A DNA stretch of 64,000 nucleotides from Candidatus Howiella intestinavium (lineage in GTDB: Bacteria > Bacillota > Clostridia > Oscillospirales > Acutalibacteraceae): positions 1-64,000 of the forward strand of contig CAJFVX010000052.1 of NCBI GenBank assembly GCA_904420585.1. Reading direction: 5' to 3'. The translations under genes were made by a program, and so were the position numbers. Below are positions 8,625 through 17,000 of this stretch, one piece after another (within the stretch, counting starts at the first letter, position 1; every line of letters starts with the position of its first letter). The notes beneath the pieces are model-generated. The model did no database searches. It saw only the letters and a list, made by a program, of their open reading frames with translations, and was not told the origin of the DNA.

Positions 8625-9473
8625 CTACTTCCAAAGGCCGTCCAGCATGGCCGAAAAGGCCGGGCTTTGGCTGTCGCCGGAAAGGTCGCGCAGGCTGCCG
8701 GCCGCCGCCGTCCTGGCGGCGGCGCCATCCTCCTTTGCCCGCCGCAGGCTGTTTTCTTCCCGGCGGCGGTAGAGGAGGTATTCCAGCATCAGGGGCGTTT
8801 CCTTGCGGGCGGCGGCTTCCAGAACCGAATCAGGCAGGTCATCGAGGGAACCGATTTCGGGGCATTCCCGCTGCAGTTGGATAAATTCGTCGGCCAGACG
8901 GCTGCCGGTGGCGGCCCGTTCGGTCTCCGACGCCTTCCTTTCGGCCTCCAGAAGGGCCTCATAGGCCCTGCCGCCCTTCAGGTTGCGCGCCTCCAGCAAT
9001 TCCGCCGCCGCCTGGGGATTCCCCCCGGCCAGCCGCATGCAGTCCTGTTTTTCCAACTCCTGGTTGGCACGGTAAATGCCGTCAATCACTTGACTGAGCG
9101 ACCGGCCGGACAGGGCGGCCAGCTGTTTGAGTTTGGCGAGATCCGGTTCCAGCGCGTCGTACTTCATGCCCTTTTGGGCATAGATGCCGGCTTCCTCCGG
9201 GGTCAGTTCCCGGTACTGTTTATTGTATTTGACCGGGACGGTAAAAGCGGGAGCCGGCCTGCCCGGCTTTTCCGTATCCCGGCCGATGTCGGCGCGGCCG
9301 TCTTCCGGCGTTTCCGCCTCTTCCGGCGGCTGGGACGTGCCGTCGGCCTCTGGTAGGGCCTCGGCAGAATCTTCGCCGTCGGGGGCGGATATGTAGTCGG
9401 AATCGGCTGCGTATTGGCCGTCGCCGGCGGCCTCTACGGCCGGGACGGTATCGGAAACCCATTCATCCATCAT
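8625..9473 (-). CDS. Phage capsid scaffold protein
   Basis: About 282 residues, strongly acidic N-terminus (runs of Asp, Glu, Ser, Pro and Ala), then a long helical, charged coiled-coil region (about 100-270) ending in a basic/hydrophobic C-terminal helix. That layout matches scaffolding proteins, which line the procapsid interior through their C-terminus and leave before packaging. It lies directly upstream of the capsid gene. AAGGAGA precedes two adjacent ATG codons; the first, at 9473, has spacing of 5 and the second, at 9470, spacing of 8, so either could be used. No protease domain is seen, so capsid maturation by a linked protease is not supported here. Confidence 0.7.
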   Translation of the reverse strand: MMDEWVSDTVPAVEAAGDGQYAADSDYISAPDGEDSAEALPEADGTSQPPEEAETPEDGRADIGRDTEKPGRPAPAFTVPVKYNKQYRELTPEEAGIYAQKGMKYDALEPDLAKLKQLAALSGRSLSQVIDGIYRANQELEKQDCMRLAGGNPQAAAELLEARNLKGGRAYEALLEAERKASETERAATGSRLADEFIQLQRECPEIGSLDDLPDSVLEAAARKETPLMLEYLLYRRREENSLRRAKEDGAAARTAAAGSLRDLSGDSQSPAFSAMLDGLWK

Positions 9474-9554
9474 GATTTCTCCTTTCATAGGGGGCTCTGG
9501 TAGGCCCTGCGGAAATGGATAGGAAAATGGGATAAACCGCTGTGTAAAAGGCTG

Positions 9555-9746
9555 TTACAGCAGAATATCTTCCTGTTCGGTGCCGTCGTAGCTGAGGAAA
9601 TTTTCATATTCCTTTTTGGCCCTTTGGACGGCCCGGCTTTCGGGGACAGGCTTGTCCTCTTTCCTGCGGCGGCCGGCCAGCAAATGCAGAGCGGTTCCCG
9701 CCGCAAGCCCCAGGGCAAAGCCGCCTAAGGCAAATAGCAAGCACAT
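9555..9746 (-). CDS. Small phage membrane protein
   Basis: 63 residues. A single N-terminal membrane segment (LLFALGGFALGLAAGTALHLLAG, shown here in outline) is followed by RRRKE and a charged cytoplasmic tail. The ATG at 9746 has ideal spacing from AAAGGAGGG; an ATG two codons upstream overlaps that site and is unlikely. It sits between TerL and scaffold. Function is unknown; short membrane proteins here could be holin-like or involved in virion assembly, but nothing in the sequence decides. Confidence 0.6.
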   Translation of the reverse strand: MCLLFALGGFALGLAAGTALHLLAGRRRKEDKPVPESRAVQRAKKEYENFLSYDGTEQEDILL

Positions 9747-9770
9747 AAGCATCCCTCCTTTTATGGAAAT

Positions 9771-11108
9771 TTATTCCCATCCGCCGGCAAAGTCCTCGGC
9801 CGACAGCAGGGAAGGAGGCCGCCGTATCTTCACGGCCGGGTCGCAGGGTACAAAATGCTTCATATCCTGAAAGGCATACCGGAGGGCGTCCATAAGATGG
9901 TTGCAGGTATCCACCGGCCGGTTGAGAGTGTTACCGGCCTTGTCCTTGTCCCAGCAGTAGGAGGAAAGCTCCATAATGGCGTTTTTGCACCTGGGATGTA
10001 CAATCATCTCGTAGTCCTGCAGCGCCGCAATGCCGTTCAATATGCTGTCCTTGCCCTTGGCCGACGGCATCACCCGGGAAAGCCCCAGCCGCCTTAAATC
10101 CTCGTTGGACTTGGGCTCGGCGCAGTCAGCGATAATCCGCTCCTTGGCGTAGCCCTTATCCGTTACCCGCTTTGCTATATCCGAATTGAGCAGCCGGGTC
10201 TCGTAGATTTCATCGTAGATATAAAGGTGCTTGTCGATGGGGTTGGCAGCAGCGGCCACAAAGGCGGTGGGGTCGTTGGTGTAGCCGTAGTCCAGCCCGA
10301 AGATGTGCCTGTACTTCCACCTTTCATCCTTATCCCCCGTCATCCCGATGCGAGCCGGGTCGAAGTTCTCGATTTTCCACCGCTCGTATACCAGCCCCTC
10401 GGCCACGCCCCAGTTGCCCAGCCCCGCCACCTGATAGCGGCGGGGATTCTCCTTCTCCATGCGGGAGAAGACGGCCCGGTCGGTGTCGTCCAGGAACTCG
10501 TTGTCCAGGTAGGTGGTGGTGAAGGTATCCACCTGGTCGTCCGGCCGGTCGAAGAAGCGGGCTTTGAGCCAGTGGGTTTCACTCCAGGGATTGAAGGTGA
10601 GGGTGGTCTGCTTGAATAGGGGTTCGGGGACCTGGCCTCTGGGTACGGACAAATCCAGCTTTTCGAAGTCGGCCTCCTGCTCGATTTCGTAGGCCTCCTC
10701 AATCCAAACCCAGCAGAGAAATCCCTTGTCCACGGTGGTGGAGGCCAGCTTCAGGACATCGTCGAAGCCCCGGAAAAGGATTTTCTGCCCGGTGGGGAGG
10801 TAGGTCATTTCCATAGGGGAGACGGTGCGCTTCCAAAGGGCCGTCACGCCCAGCCGCTGGATAGCCCAGGAAAGCTGTGCGAAGGTGGAGGAACGGTGGG
10901 TGTCCATGACCTGGCGGACGACCAAGAGATTGCTGCCGGGGTACTGCATAAGGCGGAGGATAAGGTTCAAAGCGGTGGTGGTGGATTTTTTGGAGCCCTT
11001 GCCGCCTTTTAAGACCCGGTAGCGGGCCCTGGAGTGCCAGAAGGCCCCGTACCCCCCGCCCACGATGTCGGATAAGCGCAGGGGCTTTTTACTTAAGGTC
11101 GTCGACAA
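9771..11108 (-). CDS. Phage terminase large subunit
   Basis: 445 residues, PBSX-type TerL. The ATPase has a Walker A GGKGSKKS at about 35-42 and a Walker B with WVWIEEAYE near 130; the C-terminal nuclease has FGLDYGYTNDPTAF near 258 with acidic metal ligands, and a later ADCAEPKS segment. It cuts and pumps phage DNA into the procapsid through the portal. The start appears to be TTG at 11108, inside the last 20 bp of TerS, because residues from KPLRLSDIVGG onward match the family start and no ATG is available nearby. Length is normal and all catalytic regions are intact, so the gene looks functional. Confidence 0.9.
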   Translation of the reverse strand: MSTTLSKKPLRLSDIVGGGYGAFWHSRARYRVLKGGKGSKKSTTTALNLILRLMQYPGSNLLVVRQVMDTHRSSTFAQLSWAIQRLGVTALWKRTVSPMEMTYLPTGQKILFRGFDDVLKLASTTVDKGFLCWVWIEEAYEIEQEADFEKLDLSVPRGQVPEPLFKQTTLTFNPWSETHWLKARFFDRPDDQVDTFTTTYLDNEFLDDTDRAVFSRMEKENPRRYQVAGLGNWGVAEGLVYERWKIENFDPARIGMTGDKDERWKYRHIFGLDYGYTNDPTAFVAAAANPIDKHLYIYDEIYETRLLNSDIAKRVTDKGYAKERIIADCAEPKSNEDLRRLGLSRVMPSAKGKDSILNGIAALQDYEMIVHPRCKNAIMELSSYCWDKDKAGNTLNRPVDTCNHLMDALRYAFQDMKHFVPCDPAVKIRRPPSLLSAEDFAGGWE

Positions 11109-11397
11109 TGTGAATCACCACATTCCCGCCGGAAAATTCATCCTCCGTAATGGCCCGGATTTCCTTAAGGGCAGACAAATCCCCCGCCGCCGCCTTGCGG
11201 AAGAGGGAGAGGGCCAGCCGCATGGCGTTGTTCATGTCCTTTTCGGGCACGCCCAGCAGGGCGGCGGCCTCCTTGTCCTCGGGGGGCATATCCAGCTTGA
11301 GCAGCAGTTCCAGATACTCCCGGATGGCCCGGCGCTTTTTCCGGCTCCTTTGGGGAGCGGCCCGGGCCCCGGGGGACGGTCGGTCTTTTGACGGCAA
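11089..11397 (-). CDS. Probable phage terminase small subunit
   Basis: About 102 residues, basic at the N-terminus (Pro, Arg, Lys), helical in the middle (IREYLELLLKLDMPPEDKEAAALLGV looks like a DNA-binding helical bundle) and ending VVIHIVDDLK, a C-terminus common in Firmicute TerS proteins. It would recognise the packaging site and hand DNA to TerL, whose gene overlaps its 3' end. The best start is TTG at 11397, 8 nt after AAGGAGG; a GTG at 11406 lies within that ribosome binding site. Assigned from position, size and pattern. Confidence 0.7.
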   Translation of the reverse strand: MPSKDRPSPGARAAPQRSRKKRRAIREYLELLLKLDMPPEDKEAAALLGVPEKDMNNAMRLALSLFRKAAAGDLSALKEIRAITEDEFSGGNVVIHIVDDLK

Positions 11398-11427
11398 ATA
11401 ACACACCTCCTTATGGGCCTCACCGGA

Positions 11428-11736
11428 CTAAATCAGCCCCAGGGCTCGGCGGTAGATGCTGCGGGCCGCCTCGGATGACATATCGGTGCCGGCCCGGCGG
11501 GCCACCTCGCTCCAGGAAAGCCCCTCCAGCGCCTTCAGGCGTACAATCCGCCGGGCGCGGAATCCGGGCAGCCCGGCCACAAAGCCTTCAATCTGCTCCC
11601 TGGCCGCCTGCAGCGCATCCAGCCGCTGCCGAAGTCCCGCGGCGGCCGGCCGGTTGGACGATTTCTGCAGCCGTTCCTCCAGCTCCCGGATTTCGGCCAG
11701 GATCAGGGGATAGGCCTCCAAAAGCATCCGGTTCAA
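11428..11736 (-). CDS. RinA/ArpU-like phage late activator
   Basis: About 102 residues. An N-terminal coiled coil (LILAEIRELEERLQ) is followed by a sigma-region-4-like helix-turn-helix: IVRLKALEGLSWSEVARRAG, then EAARSIYRRALGLI. This is the shape of RinA/ArpU proteins, which switch on late packaging genes in Firmicute phages, and it sits immediately upstream of terS. The TTG at 11736 is 8 nt from AGGAGG, while the ATG three codons later is too far (17 nt), so TTG is preferred. It is the rightmost phage gene visible; no repressor or replication genes lie upstream of it. Confidence 0.7.
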   Translation of the reverse strand: MNRMLLEAYPLILAEIRELEERLQKSSNRPAAAGLRQRLDALQAAREQIEGFVAGLPGFRARRIVRLKALEGLSWSEVARRAGTDMSSEAARSIYRRALGLI

Positions 11737-11865
11737 AAAGCAGCCCTCCTTTCCTGTTCTCCGTGCGTATCCTAGCACGGGCGGGATGTGACATTCCATG
11801 ACGTCTGCATATTGGGAAAAAACGACGGGATACTAAGGATAAATCAAGGAAAGGAGCAAGCAAAA

Positions 11866-12051
11866 ATGGCAAATTTAACGGCAAAGGAACTTTCGGCTCT
11901 GGAAGACCAGCTGAACATGGAAAAGCTGCTGATTAAGAAGTACAAAATGGTGTCCAGCATGGCCGTAGACCAGGAGGTCAAGACCAAGTGCGAGCAGGTG
12001 GCGGCGAAACATCAGGAGCATTTCAACCGCCTGATGAGCCATTTGAATTAA
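11866..12051 (+). CDS. Small spore coat-associated protein
   Basis: 61 residues: MANLTAKELSALEDQLNMEK, then two amphipathic helices with EQVAAKHQEHFNRL. The ATG at 11866 follows AAGGAAAGGAGCAAGC. It is the short partner found in front of cotF in many Clostridia and resembles half of a ferritin-like helical bundle. It is 12 bp upstream of the CotF gene and surely cotranscribed. It likely becomes part of the spore coat, but that is from family context rather than a motif. Confidence 0.7.
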   Translation: MANLTAKELSALEDQLNMEKLLIKKYKMVSSMAVDQEVKTKCEQVAAKHQEHFNRLMSHLN

Positions 12052-12063
12052 GGAGGGCGTCAT

Positions 12064-12333
12064 ATGAACAATCCCATAGCCATGCAGGATAAGGAACTGA
12101 TGGATGACATGCTGGCCGCCCAGAAGATGGCCACAGCCAACTACTCCCTGTTCGCCAACGAGTGCGCCGGCAAGCCCCTGCGGGACGATATGCTGTCCAT
12201 CCTGCGGGAGGAGCACGACATCCAGGCCGACCTGTTCTACCAGATGCAGAGCAAGGGCTGGTATCCCACGCCCCCGGCCGAGCAGCAGAAAATCACCGAA
12301 ACCAAGCAGAAATTCTCCCAGGCCACCATGTAG
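12064..12333 (+). CDS. CotF-type spore coat protein
   Basis: 89 residues. The sequence ELMDDMLAAQKMATANYSLFANECA, then LREEHDIQADLFYQMQSKGWY, matches the CotF family, small helical proteins of the endospore coat. ATG at 12064 follows AAGGAGGGCGTCAT. Together with the preceding small gene it forms a two-gene spore coat operon that ends in a strong palindrome at 12353. CotF genes are expressed in the mother cell late in sporulation; no sigma-K promoter was confidently placed. Confidence 0.85.
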   Translation: MNNPIAMQDKELMDDMLAAQKMATANYSLFANECAGKPLRDDMLSILREEHDIQADLFYQMQSKGWYPTPPAEQQKITETKQKFSQATM

Positions 12334-12352
12334 TCCCAAAAGGGCAAAAAAA

Positions 12353-12382
12353 GAGAGGGTATACCGAAATCGGTATACCCTC
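12353..12382. repeat. 30-bp palindrome, left copy (terminator-like)
   Basis: GAGAGGGTATACCG pairs with CGGTATACCCTC around AAAT; two further bases extend the stem to 12384. The same 30 bp recur exactly at 12978-13007, so the lipoprotein gene is boxed by direct copies of one palindrome. On the minus strand this copy is followed by TTTTTTT, and on the plus strand by AGCTTTT, so it can act as a terminator for the cotF operon. Confidence 0.9.
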
Positions 12383-12399
12383 TCAGCTTTTAATAAAAG

Positions 12400-12427
12400 T
12401 TGTGGTTATTCTTTTTTGTGCTATAAT
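12400..12427 (+). promoter_or_regulatory. Promoter of the lipoprotein gene
   Basis: TTGTGG at 12400-12405, a 16-nt spacer and TATAAT at 12422-12427, 20 bp before the start codon. The promoter lies inside the putative insertion, so the cargo gene brings its own expression. Confidence 0.6.
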
Positions 12428-12447
12428 AAAATAAAGGGGGGATTTCC

Positions 12448-12930
12448 ATGAAAAAGCTATGCGGTGTGCTACTCATTGTTTCCCTGGCGTTTTGCTTTGG
12501 CGGTTGTGCGCTCTATGTGCCCTATAAAGATCCCGTTCTTGATGCCTTACCTCCATATAAAGACCGTGTATTCTACTCTTCCGATGGGTTCCAAGATTTT
12601 GCAGAATATGCAAAGTACACCTATGAGGCTATAGATGACGAAACGCTTTCACAGACGGGATATTTCAAATCATGTACAGATGAAGATACAGAAGAAATTT
12701 TAGAGTACATCGACCATTTTGAGATCTGGGTAGAAACTCTCGGCGAAGAGTTGGAGGAAAATTACGATTTCGATAAAACCATGATTTCCACAGACGATTA
12801 CTTCTATCTGGAATCAGAATACGACCAATCAGGTGACGATGAAACATATTATAATAAATTTGAATCTTACCGTGTATACTATTTCGACATAGACGGGCAA
12901 ACGCTATACTATTTTCACAATAAACTCTAA
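12448..12930 (+). CDS. Acidic lipoprotein of unknown function
   Basis: 160 residues. A signal sequence MKKLCGVLLIVSLAF with lipobox FGGC (Cys 20) marks it for lipidation and anchoring outside the membrane. The mature part is acidic and rich in Asp, Glu, Tyr and Phe, with no domain that I recognise. Codon use and base composition are much more AT-rich than in neighbouring host genes, which points to acquisition. The start follows GGGGGGATTTCC. It is monocistronic, with its own promoter, and bounded by two copies of a palindrome. Nothing in the sequence tells its role. Confidence 0.8.
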   Translation: MKKLCGVLLIVSLAFCFGGCALYVPYKDPVLDALPPYKDRVFYSSDGFQDFAEYAKYTYEAIDDETLSQTGYFKSCTDEDTEEILEYIDHFEIWVETLGEELEENYDFDKTMISTDDYFYLESEYDQSGDDETYYNKFESYRVYYFDIDGQTLYYFHNKL

Positions 12931-12977
12931 TATACAAAAAACGTTCCGACATTCGCCGGGACGCAGCTTGTCGACTT

Positions 12978-13007
12978 GAGAGGGTATACCGAAATCGGTA
13001 TACCCTC
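12978..13007. repeat. 30-bp palindrome, right copy
   Basis: Exact second copy of the palindrome at 12353-12382, in the same orientation, 625 bp away. It is followed by AAATTT and lies just downstream of the minus-strand AraC gene, for which it may serve as terminator. Its identity over all 30 bp suggests a recent duplication or insertion. Confidence 0.9.
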
Positions 13008-13023
13008 AAATTTATATCCGCCG

Positions 13024-13797
13024 TCAGACGGCGCTCCGGCGGTAGGCCCCGGGGGAGAGGCCGGCCCGCTTTTTAAACTGGGTGGAAAAGTGGGGAAAAT
13101 CCCGGAACCCGCAGGAGTAGGCCACCTCGCTGATGGACAAATCGGTTTCCCGCAGCAGGCACTTGGCCCGCTCAATGCGGAAATTCAGCAGGTACTCCTG
13201 GGGGGACAGGCCGGTGGCCGCCTTGAAAATCTTGCAGAGATAGGAGCGGTTAAGTCCCACCCGGGCGGCCATGTCGGCCACGGTGATGGGGTAGGCGTAT
13301 TGCAGCTGGATAAACTGGATGATGGTCTCTACATATTTATGCCGGGGCCGGGGATGGGCGATGCAGGAGAGGAAAAGGTAGAGATACCCGCAGGCGGACA
13401 GCCGGCGGCATTCGTCGGGCTGGTTGTAGTTGTCGGCGATTTCCTGCAGGTAGTCGGCGCAGGCCTCAGGCTGCTGGGTGCGGCAGATATAATCCTCCCC
13501 CAGCCGGAAGCCACAGCGGGCCATAATGGCGTCGGCCTCCCGGCCGTAGAAGTCCACCCACTGATATCCCCAGGGGTCGTCCCTATCGGCGCGGTATACG
13601 GTGCGGGCGCCGGGATAGATGATAAAGGCCTGCCCGGCCGACAGGCTGTAGGCCGTATCCCCCACGATGTAGGTGCCCTTTCCCTCGAAGACATAGTGGA
13701 TAAGGTAGTGATCCCGTACAGCCGGCCCGAAGGTGTAGCCGGGCAGGCAGAACTGCCGGCCGGCGTTGATGATGTGGATACCGCCATCTGTGTCCAT
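13024..13797 (-). CDS. AraC-family transcriptional regulator
   Basis: 257 residues. An N-terminal cupin (about 1-140; DHYLIHYVFEGKGTYIVGD) senses a ligand, probably a sugar, and two C-terminal helix-turn-helix motifs (ITVADMAARVGLNRSYLCKIFK and ISEVAYSCGFRDFPHFSTQFKK, split here by domain) bind DNA. The start ATG at 13797 sits after AAAGGCGGG; an ATG eight codons upstream is possible but has a poorer site. It is transcribed divergently from the secreted GH97 gene 230 bp away, so it probably controls that gene in response to carbohydrate. No closer assignment is possible. Confidence 0.85.
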   Translation of the reverse strand: MDTDGGIHIINAGRQFCLPGYTFGPAVRDHYLIHYVFEGKGTYIVGDTAYSLSAGQAFIIYPGARTVYRADRDDPWGYQWVDFYGREADAIMARCGFRLGEDYICRTQQPEACADYLQEIADNYNQPDECRRLSACGYLYLFLSCIAHPRPRHKYVETIIQFIQLQYAYPITVADMAARVGLNRSYLCKIFKAATGLSPQEYLLNFRIERAKCLLRETDLSISEVAYSCGFRDFPHFSTQFKKRAGLSPGAYRRSAV

Positions 13798-13890
13798 TGC
13801 AAACCCGCCTTTCTTCCCCATTCTGTGTATACCATACTATAAAATTGTCCAAAAAGCAACATTTACAAAAAACTAGGCTACATAGAGATA

Positions 13891-13919
13891 TTGGAAATGG
13901 AAAGAAAAAGTGGTAAAAT
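13891..13919 (+). promoter_or_regulatory. Promoter of the GH97 gene
   Basis: TTGGAA at 13891, a 17-nt spacer and TAAAAT at 13914. It lies in the divergent gap with the AraC gene, 112 bp before the GH97 start, so the leader is long enough for an operator. No clear AraC half-sites could be named. Confidence 0.5.
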
Positions 13920-14030
13920 GAATAGGAAAATTGAAGATACACAGCACAAAAATTATAGAAAAAACATAAAAACAGCGGCGCGGCGTTGGAAAGGCAAAAC
14001 CGCATGCGCCCAAAAAGGAGGCAACCTGTT

Positions 14031-17000
14031 ATGAAAAAAGCGGTACGGGCCGCCCTGGCATCTGTCCTGTCCGGCCTGCTGCTCTGCCAGCCGCTGGCGG
14101 GGCTGACGGCGGGGGCGGCGGAGGAAACCACCGTCTACCTGAGCGACATGGCGTGGACCGACCTGTCGGTGGGCTGGGGCTCGCCGGGCATCGACGAGAA
14201 CCTGAACGGCGGCGCCATCGCCATCCGGGACGAGCAGGGCGTCCGGCAGACCTATGCGAAGGGACTGGTGCTTCACGCCCCTTCGGAAATCTCCTTTGAC
14301 ATCACCGACAGCGGCGCGGAAACCTTCCAGGCGGTCATCGGCATCGATGACAACGACCAAATCGGCGACCGGAACGCCAGTTCCTGCGGCTTTATCGTGG
14401 AGATAGACGGGGAAGCGGTATACACCAGCGAGGTGCTGCGGATTAACAGCGGCGGCGTGGACGTGTCGGTGGACATCCCGGCCGACGCCCACACCCTGAC
14501 CCTCATTACCACCGACGGCGGGGACGGCAACGGGAACGACCACAGCGCCTGGGCCGACGCCCGCCTGCTTTTGGATCCGGTGGCCGCCGGCCGCCTGCGG
14601 ACGGTATCCCTCTCGGCGGAAACCCGTCTGCTGGACGTGGGGGATACCCTGTCCCTCCAGCCGGCCGGCCGCCTGGCCGCCGGTACGGCGGCCGACCTGT
14701 CGGAGGCGGACATCGTCTATACCACCAGCGACGAGATGGTGGCGTCGGTGTCGGCCGACGGCCGGGTGACGGCCCTGTCCGCCGGCCCGGTAACCGTCAC
14801 GGCGGCGGTGACCCTGGACGGTGTCACCCGGGAAGGGCAGATTGACCTGCTGGTGGCCGGGGAATCGGCCGACAAGCAGGTGTGGGACCTTGCCTCCCCG
14901 GACGGGCAGGTGGAAGCCTGGTTCGCCCTGACCGGGGCAGGCCAGCCGGTATATGCCCTGCAGCGCCAGGGTCGGACGGTTGTGGATGTATCCCCCTTAG
15001 GCTTCCAAACCAGTGAGGGAGACTATTCCACCGGCCTTGCCCTGGAAGACGCCGGGCAGGACAGGGAAATCGACGAAACCTATTCGGTGCTTTCCTCCCG
15101 GAAGGATACCTATGAAAACCACGCCAGGGAGCGGACCTTTACCTTCGCCAAGGCGGAGGGCGCCCTGGCCGTCACGGCCCGGGCCTATGACGACGGCCTG
15201 GCCTTCCGATACACCCTGACGCCGGCCTCCGGCGATGCGCTGGCCATATCCGGCGAGGCCACCGGCTGCCGTCTGCCGGCCGCCTCCACCGTCTGGGCCA
15301 TGCCCTATGCCAGCGGCGCCTATAACTATGAAGGGCTCTACAGCGAGACGGCCATCGAAGACCTGACCGGCGGCCAGGCCACGCCTTTGCTGTACCAAAC
15401 GCCGGACGGGGACTATGCGCTGCTGGCCGAAGCCATGCTGGACGGCAGCTATGTCGGCACCCAGCTGGTGCCGCAGGACGGCGGCCTGCTGCAGGCGGCC
15501 TTTGTCCCCCAGCAGACCGAAGACGTAACCGCCGGCGAAACCTTCACCTCCCCCTGGCGGACGGTGATAACAGGGGATTTAAGCGCCATCGTAGAGGGCA
15601 GCATGATAGAGAATGTCAGCGACGACCCGGATACGCGGGCGGACTACTCCTGGGTGCAGCCGGGGGGCACGGCCTGGAGCTGGATAGCCGAAAGCGCCAT
15701 GGGGCAGCGGGAGGCCCAGCACGACCCGGACATTATCAAGGAATACATCGATCTTGCCTATGAAATGGGCTGGAAGTATTTCATCATGGACGAGGGCTGG
15801 CAGCCCCCGGCGGCCAGCGGCAGCGGCTATGAGGGCTACTATGACTGGTTTGACGAAATCGTGGACTACGCCGACGAGAGGGGTATCGGCCTCATCGCCT
15901 GGGTGCTGGCCGACGACCTGGATACCCCCGAGAAGCGGGCGGCCCGGCTGGATGACTGGGCGGCCAAGGGCATCAAGGGCATCAAGGTGGACTTTTTCGA
16001 TAGGGAGTCCCAGGAGCGGCTGGAGCTGCAGGAGACCATCTACGAATACTGCGCCGACCTGGAGATGGTGGTCATCGCCCACGGCACCAATAAGCCCACA
16101 GGGGAGGTGCGCACGAATCCCAACGTGCTGACAAGAGAGGCCATCCGGGGCCGGGAGTACGGCGGCATGTCGGTGGAGCAGTATACCATGCTGGCCTTCA
16201 CCCGCACGGCCATCGGCCCGGCCGACGTGACCGAGACGGTCTACCCCGCCGGCGGGGAGTCGGCCGGCTTCATGAACGCCCTGTCGGTGCTGGTGCAGAG
16301 CGGTATCCACTGCTACGCCGGCGCGCCGGAGGATTATCTGAACAGCCCGGTGTATACCCTCTATAAGGATATGCCCGTCACCTGGGACGACATCCGGCTG
16401 GTGGACGGCTACCCGGGGGACTATGTAGCCCTTGCCCGCCGCAGCGGGGAAAGCTGGTACGGCGCGGCCATATCGGTGGAGGCCCGGACGGTGGAATTCC
16501 CCCTGGATATGCTGGACGACGGCACCTACTATGCCTATATCTATAAGGACGGCGCCAGCCGGAACGAGGTGGAGCTGGAAATCCAGCAGGTGACCAAGGA
16601 CAGTGTTCTGGAAATACCCGTGGCCGAAAACGGCGGCTGCGCCATCAAGGTGGTGCGGGAAGTCCCGGACGGCCCGGAAAGCATCACCTTATCGGCCGAA
16701 AGCCTTACGTTGGAAGAGCGGGAGCAGGCCCAGCTGACGGCCGAAATCACCCCGGCCGACGCGCAAATCAACCAGATTATCTGGCGTTCCAGCGACGAGA
16801 GCGTGGCCACAGTGTCGGCAGACGGCCGGGTGACCGGCATCCAGGCCGGCAGGGCCACCATCACAGCCACCTCCCCCGTGGACAGCGCCGTAACCGCTTC
16901 CTGTACCGTGCAGGTGACGCCGCCCCGGTACGCCCTGGATACCGACAACTGGGAGATTGTGCGGGAAAACAGCGACAACCTCCGGTTTGCGGACGAAAAT

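Larger units (their letters stand above)
12383..12977 (+). mobile_element. Putative insertion carrying a lipoprotein gene
   Basis: A 595-bp, AT-rich segment lies between two identical 30-bp palindromes. Its left end begins TCAGCTT, as does the complete left end of the 165-bp hairpin element at 49332, and its right end carries CAGCTTGTCGACTT, matching the terminal CAGCTTGTCGAC arm of that element. I read it as a gene-carrying relative that inserted beside the cotF terminator hairpin and duplicated it. It encodes only the lipoprotein and no transposase. This is inference from boundaries and composition. Confidence 0.5.

Noticed and set aside
12353..12384. tRNA or attachment site at the palindrome
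   Set aside because: No cloverleaf can be drawn and no tRNA gene is adjacent; it is a simple perfect inverted repeat.
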